Assembly (NCBI GenBank): GCA_018240465.1
Contig: JAFEFS010000068.1
Span: 55,155-119,154 of the forward strand
DNA length: 64,000 nt
From: Pseudomonadota bacterium
GTDB lineage: Bacteria > Pseudomonadota > Gammaproteobacteria > Xanthomonadales > Rhodanobacteraceae
Direction: 5' to 3'
Below the pieces are notes generated by a model. It was not told the DNA's origin. It did no database searches and saw nothing but the letters and a program-made list of their open reading frames with translations. The translations under genes were made by a program, and so were the position numbers. Numbering within the stretch: position 1 is the first letter of the stretch; each line of letters begins with the position of its first letter. Shown here one piece after another: positions 17,842 to 26,547 of the stretch.

Positions 17842-17915
17842 TGGAGGCGAGGGTCGGAATCGAACCGGCGTACACGGCTTTGCAGGCCGCTGCATGACCA
17901 CTCTGCCACCCCGCC
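17842..17915 (-). tRNA. tRNA-Cys (anticodon GCA)
   Basis: Acceptor arms GGCGGGG / CCTCGCC with encoded TCCA end; anticodon loop CCTGCAAAG gives GCA. The T-arm GGTTCGATTCCGACC overlaps the att-like repeat 17849-17864, so this gene appears to have been the integration target and still looks intact. Confidence 0.95.
17849..17864. repeat. Right att-like direct repeat within tRNA-Cys
   Basis: GAGGGTCGGAATCGAA, identical to 16796-16811. It covers the T-arm and part of the acceptor stem, a common attB segment. Confidence 0.7.
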
Positions 17916-17953
17916 TCTGCATGATGGCTTCCGGAAGCGTAGCAACGTATCCC

Positions 17954-17984
17954 GGAAAAAACAAAACCTCGGTTTGCCGAGGTT
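17954..17984 (-). terminator. Terminator between tRNA-Gly and tRNA-Cys
   Basis: On the minus strand AACCTCGG and CCGAGGTT form an 8-base stem with loop CAAA, followed by TTGTTTTTT. A second, weaker hairpin (GCGACC / GGTCGC, 17999-18016) lies between it and tRNA-Gly. Confidence 0.75.
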
Positions 17985-18063
17985 CTGTATTGAAAAGTGC
18001 GACCTGGGATGGTCGCTTTTTTGATCCTCGCGATCAGGGACGATCGCGAAAATACACAAATGC

Positions 18064-18139
<76 letters not shown>

Positions 18140-18209
18140 GCGAGCCCAAAATGATGCCGTTTTACGCGCCCCATGTCAACCACTGGCAGCAAAGTTTCCA
18201 CCCAGCGCA

Positions 18210-18770
18210 TCAGATCCGGTTGCGCAACGCCGGCCAGGCCGCGCGCAGGTATTCGAACGCCGACCAGATCGTCATCGCCGCGGCGATCACCAGCAGGGTT
18301 TCGCCGACATGGAACAGACGCAGGCCCTCGAGGTCGTGCTGGTAGAGCAGCACCTCGATCGCGATGATCTGCATCACCGTCTTGATCTTGCCGAGCATGG
18401 CGACGCTGACGCGCGTGCGCTCCCCGATCTCCGCCATCCATTCGCGCAGCGCCGAGATCGTGATCTCGCGGCCGACGATGACCGCGCTGGTTACCGCAAG
18501 CAGCGGAGTCGGGTTTTCCTGCACAAGCAGGAACAGGGTCACCGCGACCATGAGCTTGTCCGCGACCGGGTCGAGAAACGCGCCGAATGCCGACCACATG
18601 TTGTAGCGCCTGGCGATGTAGCCGTCGAGCCAGTCAGTGATCGCGGCGAGCAGGAAGATCAGCGCGGCGGTGACGTTCGCGCCACGGAAAGGAATGTAGA
18701 ACACGACAACCATCACCGGCAGCAGCGCGATGCGGAACAGGGTGAGGATGGTCGGCCAGGTCAGATGCAT
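18210..18770 (-). CDS. pgsA: CDP-diacylglycerol--glycerol-3-phosphate 3-phosphatidyltransferase
   Basis: 186 residues starting MHLTWPTILTLFRI; an in-frame upstream ATG would add 18 polar residues not typical of the family. The CDP-alcohol phosphotransferase motif DG(x)2AR(x)8G(x)3D(x)3D is complete in DWLDGYIARRYNMWSAFGAF followed by LDPVADK. It makes phosphatidylglycerol phosphate, the committed step to phosphatidylglycerol and cardiolipin, in the inner membrane. It lies downstream of uvrC as in many proteobacteria (uvrC-pgsA), 61 bases away. Confidence 0.95.
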   Translation of the reverse strand: MHLTWPTILTLFRIALLPVMVVVFYIPFRGANVTAALIFLLAAITDWLDGYIARRYNMWSAFGAFLDPVADKLMVAVTLFLLVQENPTPLLAVTSAVIVGREITISALREWMAEIGERTRVSVAMLGKIKTVMQIIAIEVLLYQHDLEGLRLFHVGETLLVIAAAMTIWSAFEYLRAAWPALRNRI

Positions 18771-18831
18771 TGCGTGGATATCGCGGTGGATTTCGATTTG
18801 CCGCAGTGTGACACAGGAAAGCAACGCGAGT

Positions 18832-20697
18832 TCAGCCGTGGAACAACGCGTAGATTTTCTCAGCCAGCTCGCGGCTCATGCCTTTGACCCGGGCGATCTC
18901 CTCGACGCCGGCGTTGACGACGCCGGGCAGGCCGCCGAAATGCTTGAGCAGGGCCGCGCGGCGCTTGGCGCCGATGCCGGCGATGTCTTCGAGCCGGCTC
19001 GTGTCGCGGGCCTTCTGGCGCTGCTTGCGATGGCCCGTGATCGCGAAGCGGTGCGCCTCGTCGCGCACGCTCTGGATCAGGTGCAGCGCAGGCGATTCGG
19101 GGCCCGGCCACAGGGTTTTGCCGCTGGCACCGAGGATCAGCGTCTCGTGCCCCGCCCTGCGCTCGACGCCTTTGGCCACGCCGACGACGAGCACCTCCGC
19201 GATAGCGAGATCGGCGAGCACGTCGAGTGCCTGTCGCACCTGGCCCTTGCCACCGTCGATCAGGAGAATGTCGGGAAAATTCAGTTTCTCCCCCTCTCCC
19301 CCGGGCGAAGCATCCGTGGGAGAGGGCTCTGCGGCGCCGCGTCGAAAACGCCGCTCCAGCGCCTGCCTCATCGCCGCGTAGTCGTCACCCGGCTCGATGC
19401 CGGCGATGTTGTAACGGCGGTACTGCGCCTTGATCGGCCCTTCCGGCCCGTAGACGACGCAGGACGCCACTGTCGCCTCGCCCATCGTGTGGCTGATATC
19501 GAAACATTCCAGACGCTGCGGCACTTCGTCGAGACCAAGCAGATCGCGCAGCGATTCGAAGCGTTCGCGCTGCGTCTCGTTGCTCGCCAGGCGCGCGGCC
19601 AGCGCGCCTTCCGCGTTCTTCGCCGCCAGTTCGAGGAAACGCGCGCGTTCGGCGCGGACGCTGTGCTTGATCGCGACCTCATGCCCCGCCCGCTCGGCGA
19701 ACGCCTGCGCCAGCAGTTCGGCGTCGGGCAGCGCCTGTTCAACGAGCAATTCGCTCGGCACCGGCTTGTCGACGTAGTACTGGGCGATGAACGAAGTCAG
19801 CACGTCGGCAACTTCGGCATCATGCGGCAGCTTCGGGAAAAAATCACGTGAACCGAGGTTGACGCCGCCGCGAAAATACATCACCGACACGCAGGCGACG
19901 CCGCCGTCGATGCGGCAGGCGATCGCGTCGAGATCGGCGCTGGCGCCCTGCACGTAGTTCTTCGCCAGAAGGCGCTTCAGCGTCGATACCTGGTCGCGCA
20001 CCTTCGCTGCTCTTTCGAATTCGAGCGCGCGGCTCGCGCTTTCCATCGCGCCGACCAACTCGCCGATCACCGCATCGCTCTTGCCGTCGAGAAACATCGC
20101 CGCGTGGCGCACGCCTTCGCGGTATTCGTCCTTGCCGATGAGGCCGACGCAGGGCGCGCTGCAACGGCCGATCTGGTATTGCAGACACGGCCGCGAGCGG
20201 TTGCGGAAGTAGCTGTCCTCGCACTGACGCACGAGAAAGATCTTCTGCATGTGGTTGAGGCTCTCGCGCACCGCCCACGCGCTGGGAAACGGGCCGAAGT
20301 ATTTGCCCTTGCCCGCTTTCGCGCCGCGATGGAATGCCATCCGCGGGAAATCCTCTCCCTCGGACAGATAGATGTACGGATAGCTTTTGTCGTCGCGCAG
20401 CAGGATGTTGTAGCGCGGTTTGAGCGACTTGATCAACTGCGCTTCGAGCAGCAGCGCCTCGCCTTCGGTACGCGTCAGCGTCGTCTCCATGCGCGCGATC
20501 TGCGAGATCATCGACATGATGCGCGGCTCGAGGCGTGGCTTGAGAAAATAACTGCCGACGCGCTTCTTCAGGTTGCCGGCCTTGCCGACATAGAGCAACT
20601 CGCCGCGCGCGTCGAACATGCGGTACACGCCAGGCGAACTGGTCAGCGTGCGCACGAACTCCTTGCCATCGAATGAGATATTCGATTCCTGATTCAT
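18832..20697 (-). CDS. uvrC: Excinuclease ABC subunit C
   Basis: 621 residues. N-terminal GIY-YIG nuclease (SSPGVYRMFDARGELLYVGK ... KKRVGSYF), central UVR motif, RNase H-like nuclease with the ECFDISHTMGEATVASCVV and FPDILLIDGGKGQ segments, and C-terminal helix-hairpin-helix (IAGIGAKRRAALLKHFGGLP). UvrC makes both incisions in nucleotide-excision repair. Around residues 457-470 there is an extra stretch (RRGAAEPSPTDASPGGEGEK) that coincides with a perfect DNA palindrome at 19292-19326. The start overlaps the stop of the upstream phosphatase gene by four bases. Confidence 0.97.
   Translation of the reverse strand: MNQESNISFDGKEFVRTLTSSPGVYRMFDARGELLYVGKAGNLKKRVGSYFLKPRLEPRIMSMISQIARMETTLTRTEGEALLLEAQLIKSLKPRYNILLRDDKSYPYIYLSEGEDFPRMAFHRGAKAGKGKYFGPFPSAWAVRESLNHMQKIFLVRQCEDSYFRNRSRPCLQYQIGRCSAPCVGLIGKDEYREGVRHAAMFLDGKSDAVIGELVGAMESASRALEFERAAKVRDQVSTLKRLLAKNYVQGASADLDAIACRIDGGVACVSVMYFRGGVNLGSRDFFPKLPHDAEVADVLTSFIAQYYVDKPVPSELLVEQALPDAELLAQAFAERAGHEVAIKHSVRAERARFLELAAKNAEGALAARLASNETQRERFESLRDLLGLDEVPQRLECFDISHTMGEATVASCVVYGPEGPIKAQYRRYNIAGIEPGDDYAAMRQALERRFRRGAAEPSPTDASPGGEGEKLNFPDILLIDGGKGQVRQALDVLADLAIAEVLVVGVAKGVERRAGHETLILGASGKTLWPGPESPALHLIQSVRDEAHRFAITGHRKQRQKARDTSRLEDIAGIGAKRRAALLKHFGGLPGVVNAGVEEIARVKGMSRELAEKIYALFHG
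19292..19326. repeat. Palindromic repeat inside uvrC coding sequence
   Basis: CCCTCTCCC (19292-19300) and GGGAGAGGG (19318-19326) are perfect 9-base inverted arms around a 17-base loop. It looks like a dispersed intergenic palindrome, but here it is read in frame, giving residues SPTDASPGGEGE in a region where other UvrC proteins are shorter. Confidence 0.65.
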
Positions 20698-21203
20698 TGC
20701 GAGGCGCGGCCGCGGATGGCCGCCCGGTGATCTCCCCCATCCTGGATGAGGGCTGAAACGCGCCGAATCAATCCGTCCACACCGCGCTCGGCGAGGGTGA
20801 CGACAGTGTCGAAGTCCCGCTCCTGCCCGTAGTACGGATCGGGCAGGTCATGCGGATCGGCGAGTCCGGCCCACGGCAGGAACATCGCGATCCGGTCGTG
20901 CTCCTCGCCCGGCGCCACGCGCGTCAGATCACGCAGGTTCATGCGATCCATGACCAACAGCTTGTCGAAGCGCTCGAAGTCATCGGCGGCCACCCGGCGC
21001 GCGCGATGCGCGGACAGATCGTAGCCGCGTGCCAGCGCGCTCGCGCACGAGCGCGGATCGGCCGCATTGCCCGCATGCCAGCCGCCCGTACCGGCCGAGT
21101 CGACCTCGATATCGAGCCCCGCGCGCGCGAAGCGTACCCGCGCCACCACCTCGACCACGGGCGAGCGGCAGATGTTGCCGAGGCAGACGAAGAGGAATCT
21201 CAC
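20694..21203 (-). CDS. Low-molecular-weight protein-tyrosine phosphatase
   Basis: 169 residues from a GTG at 21203. The P-loop CLGNICRSP (Cys7-x5-Arg13) lies right at the N-terminus as in all members, which fixes the start; the general-acid loop is DLPDPYYG. Members dephosphorylate protein tyrosines, in Gram-negatives often linked to exopolysaccharide tyrosine kinases, though no such kinase is nearby. A TATAAT hexamer ends only seven bases before the GTG, so the transcript may be leaderless. The stop overlaps the uvrC start (ATGA), suggesting co-transcription. Confidence 0.92.
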   Translation of the reverse strand: MRFLFVCLGNICRSPVVEVVARVRFARAGLDIEVDSAGTGGWHAGNAADPRSCASALARGYDLSAHRARRVAADDFERFDKLLVMDRMNLRDLTRVAPGEEHDRIAMFLPWAGLADPHDLPDPYYGQERDFDTVVTLAERGVDGLIRRVSALIQDGGDHRAAIRGRASQ

Positions 21204-21210
21204 GTTTTCA

Positions 21211-21216
21211 TTATAG
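21211..21216 (-). promoter_or_regulatory. -10 promoter element (TATAAT) close to a GTG start
   Basis: On the minus strand TATAAT is followed by GAAAAC and the GTG start at 21203. With transcription starting about 6-8 bases after the hexamer, the mRNA would begin at or next to the start codon. No clear -35 box is visible. Confidence 0.45.
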
Positions 21217-21419
21217 ACCAGCACGCCTGGAAGCCATCGCTGCGAACTGCTTCGTGCGAGGGCTCGACCATGTGCATCAACGCGAATGCACATCCACGGC
21301 AACCATCGAAGCGGGACGAAATTGCCGTGCAGTGTGCGCGACCAGCCCTACCGGCAGCTACCCGTCACTGCCCGTCTCGAAGCACTGATTGCGATTGAAG
21401 CAGACGCGTGCGGGCTGCG

Positions 21420-21833
21420 TCAGTTTTCGAGTTTCTTAAGCCAATCGCCGGCGGTGGTCGGCCCTGTCGCGACCGTGTCGCTGTGCTCACTGATGGCTTG
21501 GCGAATCGCGACCCAGAATTTGGCGCCGGTCGGCGCGCCGAGTTTCTTCAGCGCCGCGTCGACGAGCGCCTGCTTGGCTGGGTCGGCGTTCTCGTTCTGG
21601 ATCAGGAGAAAGTCCCACGATCCGCCATCCGAATGTACGTACAGTTCGCGCGGTGGCAAACCCGCCTGGCGATTGGCTTCGTCGTATTGCGCGATCAGCT
21701 TGAGAAACTCGACGTGCTTGCCGGGCGCGATGTGGTAGATCTCGATCATCCGCGAATCGTTCTGCGCGGCGAACGTGGGCTCGATCGGCATCAACACAAC
21801 CGCGAGGGCAAGCAGGGTTTTAGCAAGCGTCAT
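21420..21833 (-). CDS. Small secreted protein, possible dimeric alpha/beta-barrel fold
   Basis: 137 residues with a signal peptide ending PTFAAQ; AGGAG lies upstream of the ATG. The mature part begins RMIEIYHIAPGKHVEFLKLI, the beta-alpha pattern seen in NIPSNAP/antibiotic-monooxygenase-like ferredoxin folds, with a later VHSDGGSWDFLLIQ strand pair. I cannot assign a function. It is 100 bases downstream of the amidohydrolase cluster on the same strand and might be its last gene. Confidence 0.6.
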   Translation of the reverse strand: MTLAKTLLALAVVLMPIEPTFAAQNDSRMIEIYHIAPGKHVEFLKLIAQYDEANRQAGLPPRELYVHSDGGSWDFLLIQNENADPAKQALVDAALKKLGAPTGAKFWVAIRQAISEHSDTVATGPTTAGDWLKKLEN

Positions 21834-21933
21834 GGGAATCTCCTGGTTGAAGGCAGTTCGTCTGCCGGATTGAAATCGAGCGGAGCCCAGCCGAACCGGC
21901 TGGCCAACGGTGCCTGCCGGCCCGGAAAGCGAA

Positions 21934-24900
21934 TCAGGGTACCTGCGCGAGTTTGATCTCTTCTCTTTCCCGCGTGAACCACTGCGGCGGCAACTTGCGC
22001 GGCTGCGGATAGAGTTCGTCGAGCGTCGCCGCGTCGTAGAGACGTCCGTTCTTCATCACCCAGCGGATCGCGAGCGCGTTGCGGATGTCGTCGAGCGGAT
22101 TCTTGTCGAGCACGACGAGGTCGGCGAACTTGCCGGCGTCGAGGCTGCCGAGCTCGTCCTGCCGCCCGATCGTCTCGGCCGAGCCGATCGTCGCCGCGTG
22201 CAGCACTTCGTGCGGCGTCATGCCGCCGGCCGCGTGCGCCTGCATCTCCCAATGGATGCCATAGCCGGGCACCTCGCCGTGCGCGCCGATGCCGACGAGG
22301 CCGCCCGCGCGCTGCACGCTCGCCGCGCCCTGCGCGATCGCGCCGAAGAAATATTCACTGGGAGCGTACCAATGGCGCCGCGAGAATTTCTTTTCGGCGA
22401 GCAGCGGCGGCGAGAAATGCGCGAGCTTCGGATCGTTCTGCGGCAGGTCGTGCTCGATGTAGAAATTCTGCGCGGGCGGTCCCCCGTGCGAAATCTGCAG
22501 CGTCGTCGTGTAACTTACGCGCGTCTGCGCGAGCAGCTCGATCACATCCTTGTACAGCGGCGCCGCAGTCAGCGCGTGCTCGTTGCCGGGGAAACCGTCG
22601 ATGATCTGGGTGAGGTCGAGCTTCATGTCGAGCGCGCCTTCGCAGGTCGGCTGCATGCCGAGTTCCTTCGCCGCCATGACCACCCATTCGCGCACGCGCC
22701 GGTTGCCGGTGCGGTATTCCTTGAGGTTGCGCGTGCGGAAATGGTCGGGATAGCGCGACAGCACTGCGCGCACCTGGTCGAGGCTCGTGAACTCGTTGTA
22801 GGAAAAGATCGCCGGTCCGGTCGAGTAGACGCGCGGGCCGAGCGACAGTCCCGCATCGATCAGGTCCTGGTAGGCGAGCATGTCGATCGACAGCGGCGAG
22901 GGATCGAGCCCGGCGGTCTTGCCGTAGGCGAGATCGGTCAGGAAGCTCCAGTTCTGCATGTCGAGCACGCCGCGGCGCACCTCGGCCCAATGGTCGTGCG
23001 TGTCGATGAATCCGGGCACGATGAACTTGCCGTGCACGTCGCGCACGGCGGCGTGTTCGGGAATCGCCACCGTGCCGCGCTTGCCGATCGCGGCGATGCG
23101 ATCGTCGACGACGACGATGTCGGCGTCGTCGATCACCTCGTCGCCGCGCATCGTCACCGCGGTCGCACCGCGCAGCACGAGCGTGCCGTGCGGAACGTCG
23201 CGCGGCACTTCGACGTCGATCGCGAACGCTTCCACACCGTCCTTGCCGGCCTGCGGCGATGCGCCCTGCCCTTTTTCGCCGACGCGATCGAGCGCGATCT
23301 GCGCCAGCGGCTGCTTGTACAGCGTCGAGCCGACCGCCCAGAACACGCTCTTGCCGCCATCGGCCCAGCCGAAGAAATCCGCGCCGACGTCGGTCAGTTT
23401 GCGATGCGCGACCGGCGGCGCTGCGAGGTCGATCGTCTCGCCCGGCTTCTCCGGCATGCGCAGCAGATAGAGCTGCTCGACGATCTGCGCGAGCGCGTAG
23501 CGCCCGTCGGGGCTGATACGCAGATCGTCGACCGGCACGCGGCCCTCCTGGAAATAGAAACCCGGGCCGGTCACGGAGACGAGCTTGCGCCGCCCCGAAC
23601 CGTCGAGCTTGACCGCGTCGAGGCCGTCGTCGAACACGACGTCGACTTCGCCACGTCCGGCGCCGAAATGCGGCACGCCGCCCATGCGCCCGCTCGCAAG
23701 CACGCGCGCTTCGCCGCCGCGTGCGGGCAGCGCGATCAGGTCGGCCTGGCGCAACGGGCCGTATTCCATGTAGGTGTGCATGCGATCGACGTTGCTCGAA
23801 CGCTGCGCGACGATCGCCGAACTGTCCGGAGTGAAAACCGGATTCGTGTAATACGACGATTCGTGAGTCAGCGTCTGCGGCTTGCCGCCCGCCGCGTCAA
23901 TACGCCAGATGTTTCCCGCATCCTTCGCGCTCCAATCGACATAGACGATGGATTTGCCGTCGGGCGACCACGACGGCTGGAACGCCGCCACGCCGGCCGG
24001 CGTCAGCGCGTGCGGCGCGGCGTGCGGCGCGAGATCCATCGTGTACACGCGGCCGAGCGCCGAGAATGCCACGCGGCTGCCGTCCGGCGACAGCGCCGGG
24101 AACTGGACGAGGCGTGCCTTCACCGGCCCGGTCTCGTTCTTGAACGATTGGCGCAGCGACGGGCCGACGTCGACATCGACATGGGCATGGAACGGAATCA
24201 CATTCGCCCTGCCGCCGGCGAGTTCGATGCGATGGATCTTGCCGGCATAGGCTGCGATCAGCGCGCGGCCGTCGGGCGTGAACGCGTAGCCCGGCACGAG
24301 ATCGCGCGATCCCTCGCCTTCCTGATCGTCGTGCTGTGCGACCCGGATCAGTTCGCGATCGGCACCGCTTCCGAGATCGCGCACGCGCAAACCGGTCTGA
24401 CCGCGATCCCGCACGGCATACACGAGCGTTTTGCCGTCGGGCGACAAGGCCGGTCGCATCGCGCTGCCTTGATTCGTGGCGACAATATCGCTGGCGCCGC
24501 TGGCGAGATCACGCCGTTCGATGCTCCATATCGGCAGCGTCATGTCCTCCTCGAAGGTGCCGTAGGACCCGGCAAGGTAAAGCGTACGCCCATCGTGTGC
24601 CGCGACCGCGCCCAGCGCGCTGTAGCGCTGGTCCTTCGGCTGCGCATCGTAGGTCTTGCCTTGCGTGATGCGCTCGCCTTTGCCCTCGCCGTCGAGCGCG
24701 AAGCGGTACAGCTCGAACGCGGTCAGGTCGGGATGGAAGATCGAGACGAAAATCGCGCGCCCATCCGCGGACCACGCAGGCGACGTGAACACGGCGTTGT
24801 CGTCGTAGCGAGAAATCTGATGTGCATGCGCACCATCCGGATCGGCGATCCAGACGTTCTCGTTGCCGGAGCGGTCGCTGACGAAAACGATGTGCTTGCC

Positions 24901-25170
24901 GTCGGGTGCAAAGCGCGGCTGCGAATCAAACGCAAGGCCGTGCGTGATCGCCTTCGCCTCGCCGCCGCCGATCGGCAGCGTGTACAGATCGCCAAGCAGC
25001 TCGAACACGATGCTGCGGCCGTCGGGCGCGACGTCGAGCGAGATCCAGGTGCCTTCGTCGGTATCGAAGCGGACGTGCCGCGCCGGCACCAGCGGCAGCG
25101 CGTTCTCGGCCGCCGCGAAGCCCGCGGCCAGGCAAAGCGCAGCGAGCACAAGCAGACGTTTCAGGCCCAT
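21934..25170 (-). CDS. Exported TolB-like beta-propeller / amidohydrolase fusion
   Basis: 1078 residues with a signal peptide (ends GFAAAEN). Residues ~40-640 hold repeated PD40/WD40-like blades such as APDGRSIVFELLG, APDGKHIVFVSDRSG, SPDGKTLVYAVRD, SPDGSRVAFSALG and SPDGKSIVYVDWS. An amidohydrolase domain follows, with the metal-binding HxH in IDTHDHWAE at about residues 724-726 and a C-terminal ADLVVLDKNPLDDIRNAL segment. Such propeller-amidohydrolase fusions are predicted periplasmic metal-dependent hydrolases; substrate unknown. Third of three consecutive amidohydrolase genes after a TonB receptor, 51 bases from its neighbour. Confidence 0.88.
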   Translation of the reverse strand: MGLKRLLVLAALCLAAGFAAAENALPLVPARHVRFDTDEGTWISLDVAPDGRSIVFELLGDLYTLPIGGGEAKAITHGLAFDSQPRFAPDGKHIVFVSDRSGNENVWIADPDGAHAHQISRYDDNAVFTSPAWSADGRAIFVSIFHPDLTAFELYRFALDGEGKGERITQGKTYDAQPKDQRYSALGAVAAHDGRTLYLAGSYGTFEEDMTLPIWSIERRDLASGASDIVATNQGSAMRPALSPDGKTLVYAVRDRGQTGLRVRDLGSGADRELIRVAQHDDQEGEGSRDLVPGYAFTPDGRALIAAYAGKIHRIELAGGRANVIPFHAHVDVDVGPSLRQSFKNETGPVKARLVQFPALSPDGSRVAFSALGRVYTMDLAPHAAPHALTPAGVAAFQPSWSPDGKSIVYVDWSAKDAGNIWRIDAAGGKPQTLTHESSYYTNPVFTPDSSAIVAQRSSNVDRMHTYMEYGPLRQADLIALPARGGEARVLASGRMGGVPHFGAGRGEVDVVFDDGLDAVKLDGSGRRKLVSVTGPGFYFQEGRVPVDDLRISPDGRYALAQIVEQLYLLRMPEKPGETIDLAAPPVAHRKLTDVGADFFGWADGGKSVFWAVGSTLYKQPLAQIALDRVGEKGQGASPQAGKDGVEAFAIDVEVPRDVPHGTLVLRGATAVTMRGDEVIDDADIVVVDDRIAAIGKRGTVAIPEHAAVRDVHGKFIVPGFIDTHDHWAEVRRGVLDMQNWSFLTDLAYGKTAGLDPSPLSIDMLAYQDLIDAGLSLGPRVYSTGPAIFSYNEFTSLDQVRAVLSRYPDHFRTRNLKEYRTGNRRVREWVVMAAKELGMQPTCEGALDMKLDLTQIIDGFPGNEHALTAAPLYKDVIELLAQTRVSYTTTLQISHGGPPAQNFYIEHDLPQNDPKLAHFSPPLLAEKKFSRRHWYAPSEYFFGAIAQGAASVQRAGGLVGIGAHGEVPGYGIHWEMQAHAAGGMTPHEVLHAATIGSAETIGRQDELGSLDAGKFADLVVLDKNPLDDIRNALAIRWVMKNGRLYDAATLDELYPQPRKLPPQWFTREREEIKLAQVP

Positions 25171-25221
25171 GGGTGGTTGGCTCTGGTAGTGGACGAGGAC
25201 GCGGGCAGCATCGCGAAGGCG

Positions 25222-26541
25222 TCAGGGACGGTACGCGGGCGGCCAGCGATCCTGCGCATGCTGCGGCGCATAGCGGTCGCGCAGCAGCGTTTGGCGCGTG
25301 ATGCGCGATGCCTGCACGCCGCGCACGAACACGACGTCGGGCGCGCTCGCCGGCTCGAGCGGATCGCCGTTCCAGACGACGAGGTCGGCGTCGAGGCCGC
25401 GCGCCATGCTGCCGTAATGATCGGCGATGCCGAAGATGCGCGCGGGATTCACCGTCAGCGCCTGCAGCGCCTGCGCGTAAGGCAGTCCGTCGGCGACCGC
25501 CAGGCCCGCGCCTTCGCGCGCGGCGACGCCGGCGTTGTGGCTGAGGTAGATCGTGTTGCCCGACACGCTGAACGCGATCGTCACGCCCGCGCGCGCGAGG
25601 AGCGCCGCGCTGTCGGAGCGCGCACCGAGTTCGTCGAACGTCCACGGCAGGTTGGCTTCGGGGTCGAGCACGACGGCGGCCTTGTGCGCCGCGAGCAGGT
25701 CCGCGCAGCGCCAGGCTTCGGCGCCGCCGAGCACGATCAGCGGCAGGCGATAGTCGTCGGCGAGCGCCACCGCCTGGCGGATGTCCGATTCGCGCGCGGC
25801 GCGCACGGCGAGCGGCATGCGCGCTTCGAGCATCGCGTGCAGCGCCGCGATGTTGAGCACGTTCTGCACCTGATCGCGCGGCGCGCCCGCGCCGGACTTC
25901 GGCGGCGCGTAGGTCTTCGCCTCGGCGAACGCGTTGCGCATCAGCTGCCACTGCGCGCTGCGCGATCCGCCGTTTTGTTTGATCTCGAGGCCGCCGACGC
26001 TCGCGTACATGGCCGCTTTCGCGCGGTCCAGGGTTTCCGCGCCGGGCTGTATGCGCAGCACCGCGCCCATGCCGAGGAACGCCGGGTCCGAAGACGCCGT
26101 GGGGCTCGTCGCCGCGCGCGTGAGTCCGTCGGCCAGGGCGACCGGCAGCAGCAGCGAATTCGGATTGAGTGCGTACTCCACGTCGAAGGCCGCGCCGAGC
26201 GGGCCGCCGCTGGCCGCGTAGTCGCGCGTCTCTTCGAGCGAGGCCACTTCAACGAGGCCGAGGTGCGTGTCCGCGTTCATCAGGCCCGGCGTGACCGTGC
26301 GGCCCGCGGCGTCGATCACGCGCGCGCCCGCCGGCGGCGGCGCCTTGGCGACGACCGAATCATAGACGCCGTCGCGGATGACGATCGTCGCATCGTCGAT
26401 GCGGCCGCCGTCCGCGCCGGTCATCGTCCACGCCTGCGCATGGACGACGGCGATCGTTTCGGCAGCTGCCGCAGCCGCCGCGGCCAGCGCGCACGATGCG
26501 AGCAAGAGTATATTTATGGCTATTTTATACTTAATTGCCAT
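25222..26541 (-). CDS. Exported amidohydrolase-superfamily protein with incomplete metal site
   Basis: 439 residues with a signal peptide (LLLASCALAAAAAAAAE). The fold is recognisable: N-terminal strand domain with GGRIDDATIVIRDG, VTPGLMNADTHLGLVE where the barrel begins, and C-terminal ARGLDADLVVWNGDP. In the barrel entry the normal HxH is only THL, so one metal ligand is missing. It may be a non-catalytic partner of the neighbouring intact enzyme, or use another metal arrangement. The first ~15 codons are A/T-rich, unlike the rest. Six bases separate it from the upstream amidohydrolase gene. Confidence 0.8.
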   Translation of the reverse strand: MAIKYKIAINILLLASCALAAAAAAAAETIAVVHAQAWTMTGADGGRIDDATIVIRDGVYDSVVAKAPPPAGARVIDAAGRTVTPGLMNADTHLGLVEVASLEETRDYAASGGPLGAAFDVEYALNPNSLLLPVALADGLTRAATSPTASSDPAFLGMGAVLRIQPGAETLDRAKAAMYASVGGLEIKQNGGSRSAQWQLMRNAFAEAKTYAPPKSGAGAPRDQVQNVLNIAALHAMLEARMPLAVRAARESDIRQAVALADDYRLPLIVLGGAEAWRCADLLAAHKAAVVLDPEANLPWTFDELGARSDSAALLARAGVTIAFSVSGNTIYLSHNAGVAAREGAGLAVADGLPYAQALQALTVNPARIFGIADHYGSMARGLDADLVVWNGDPLEPASAPDVVFVRGVQASRITRQTLLRDRYAPQHAQDRWPPAYRP

Positions 26542-26547
26542 CGCCGT

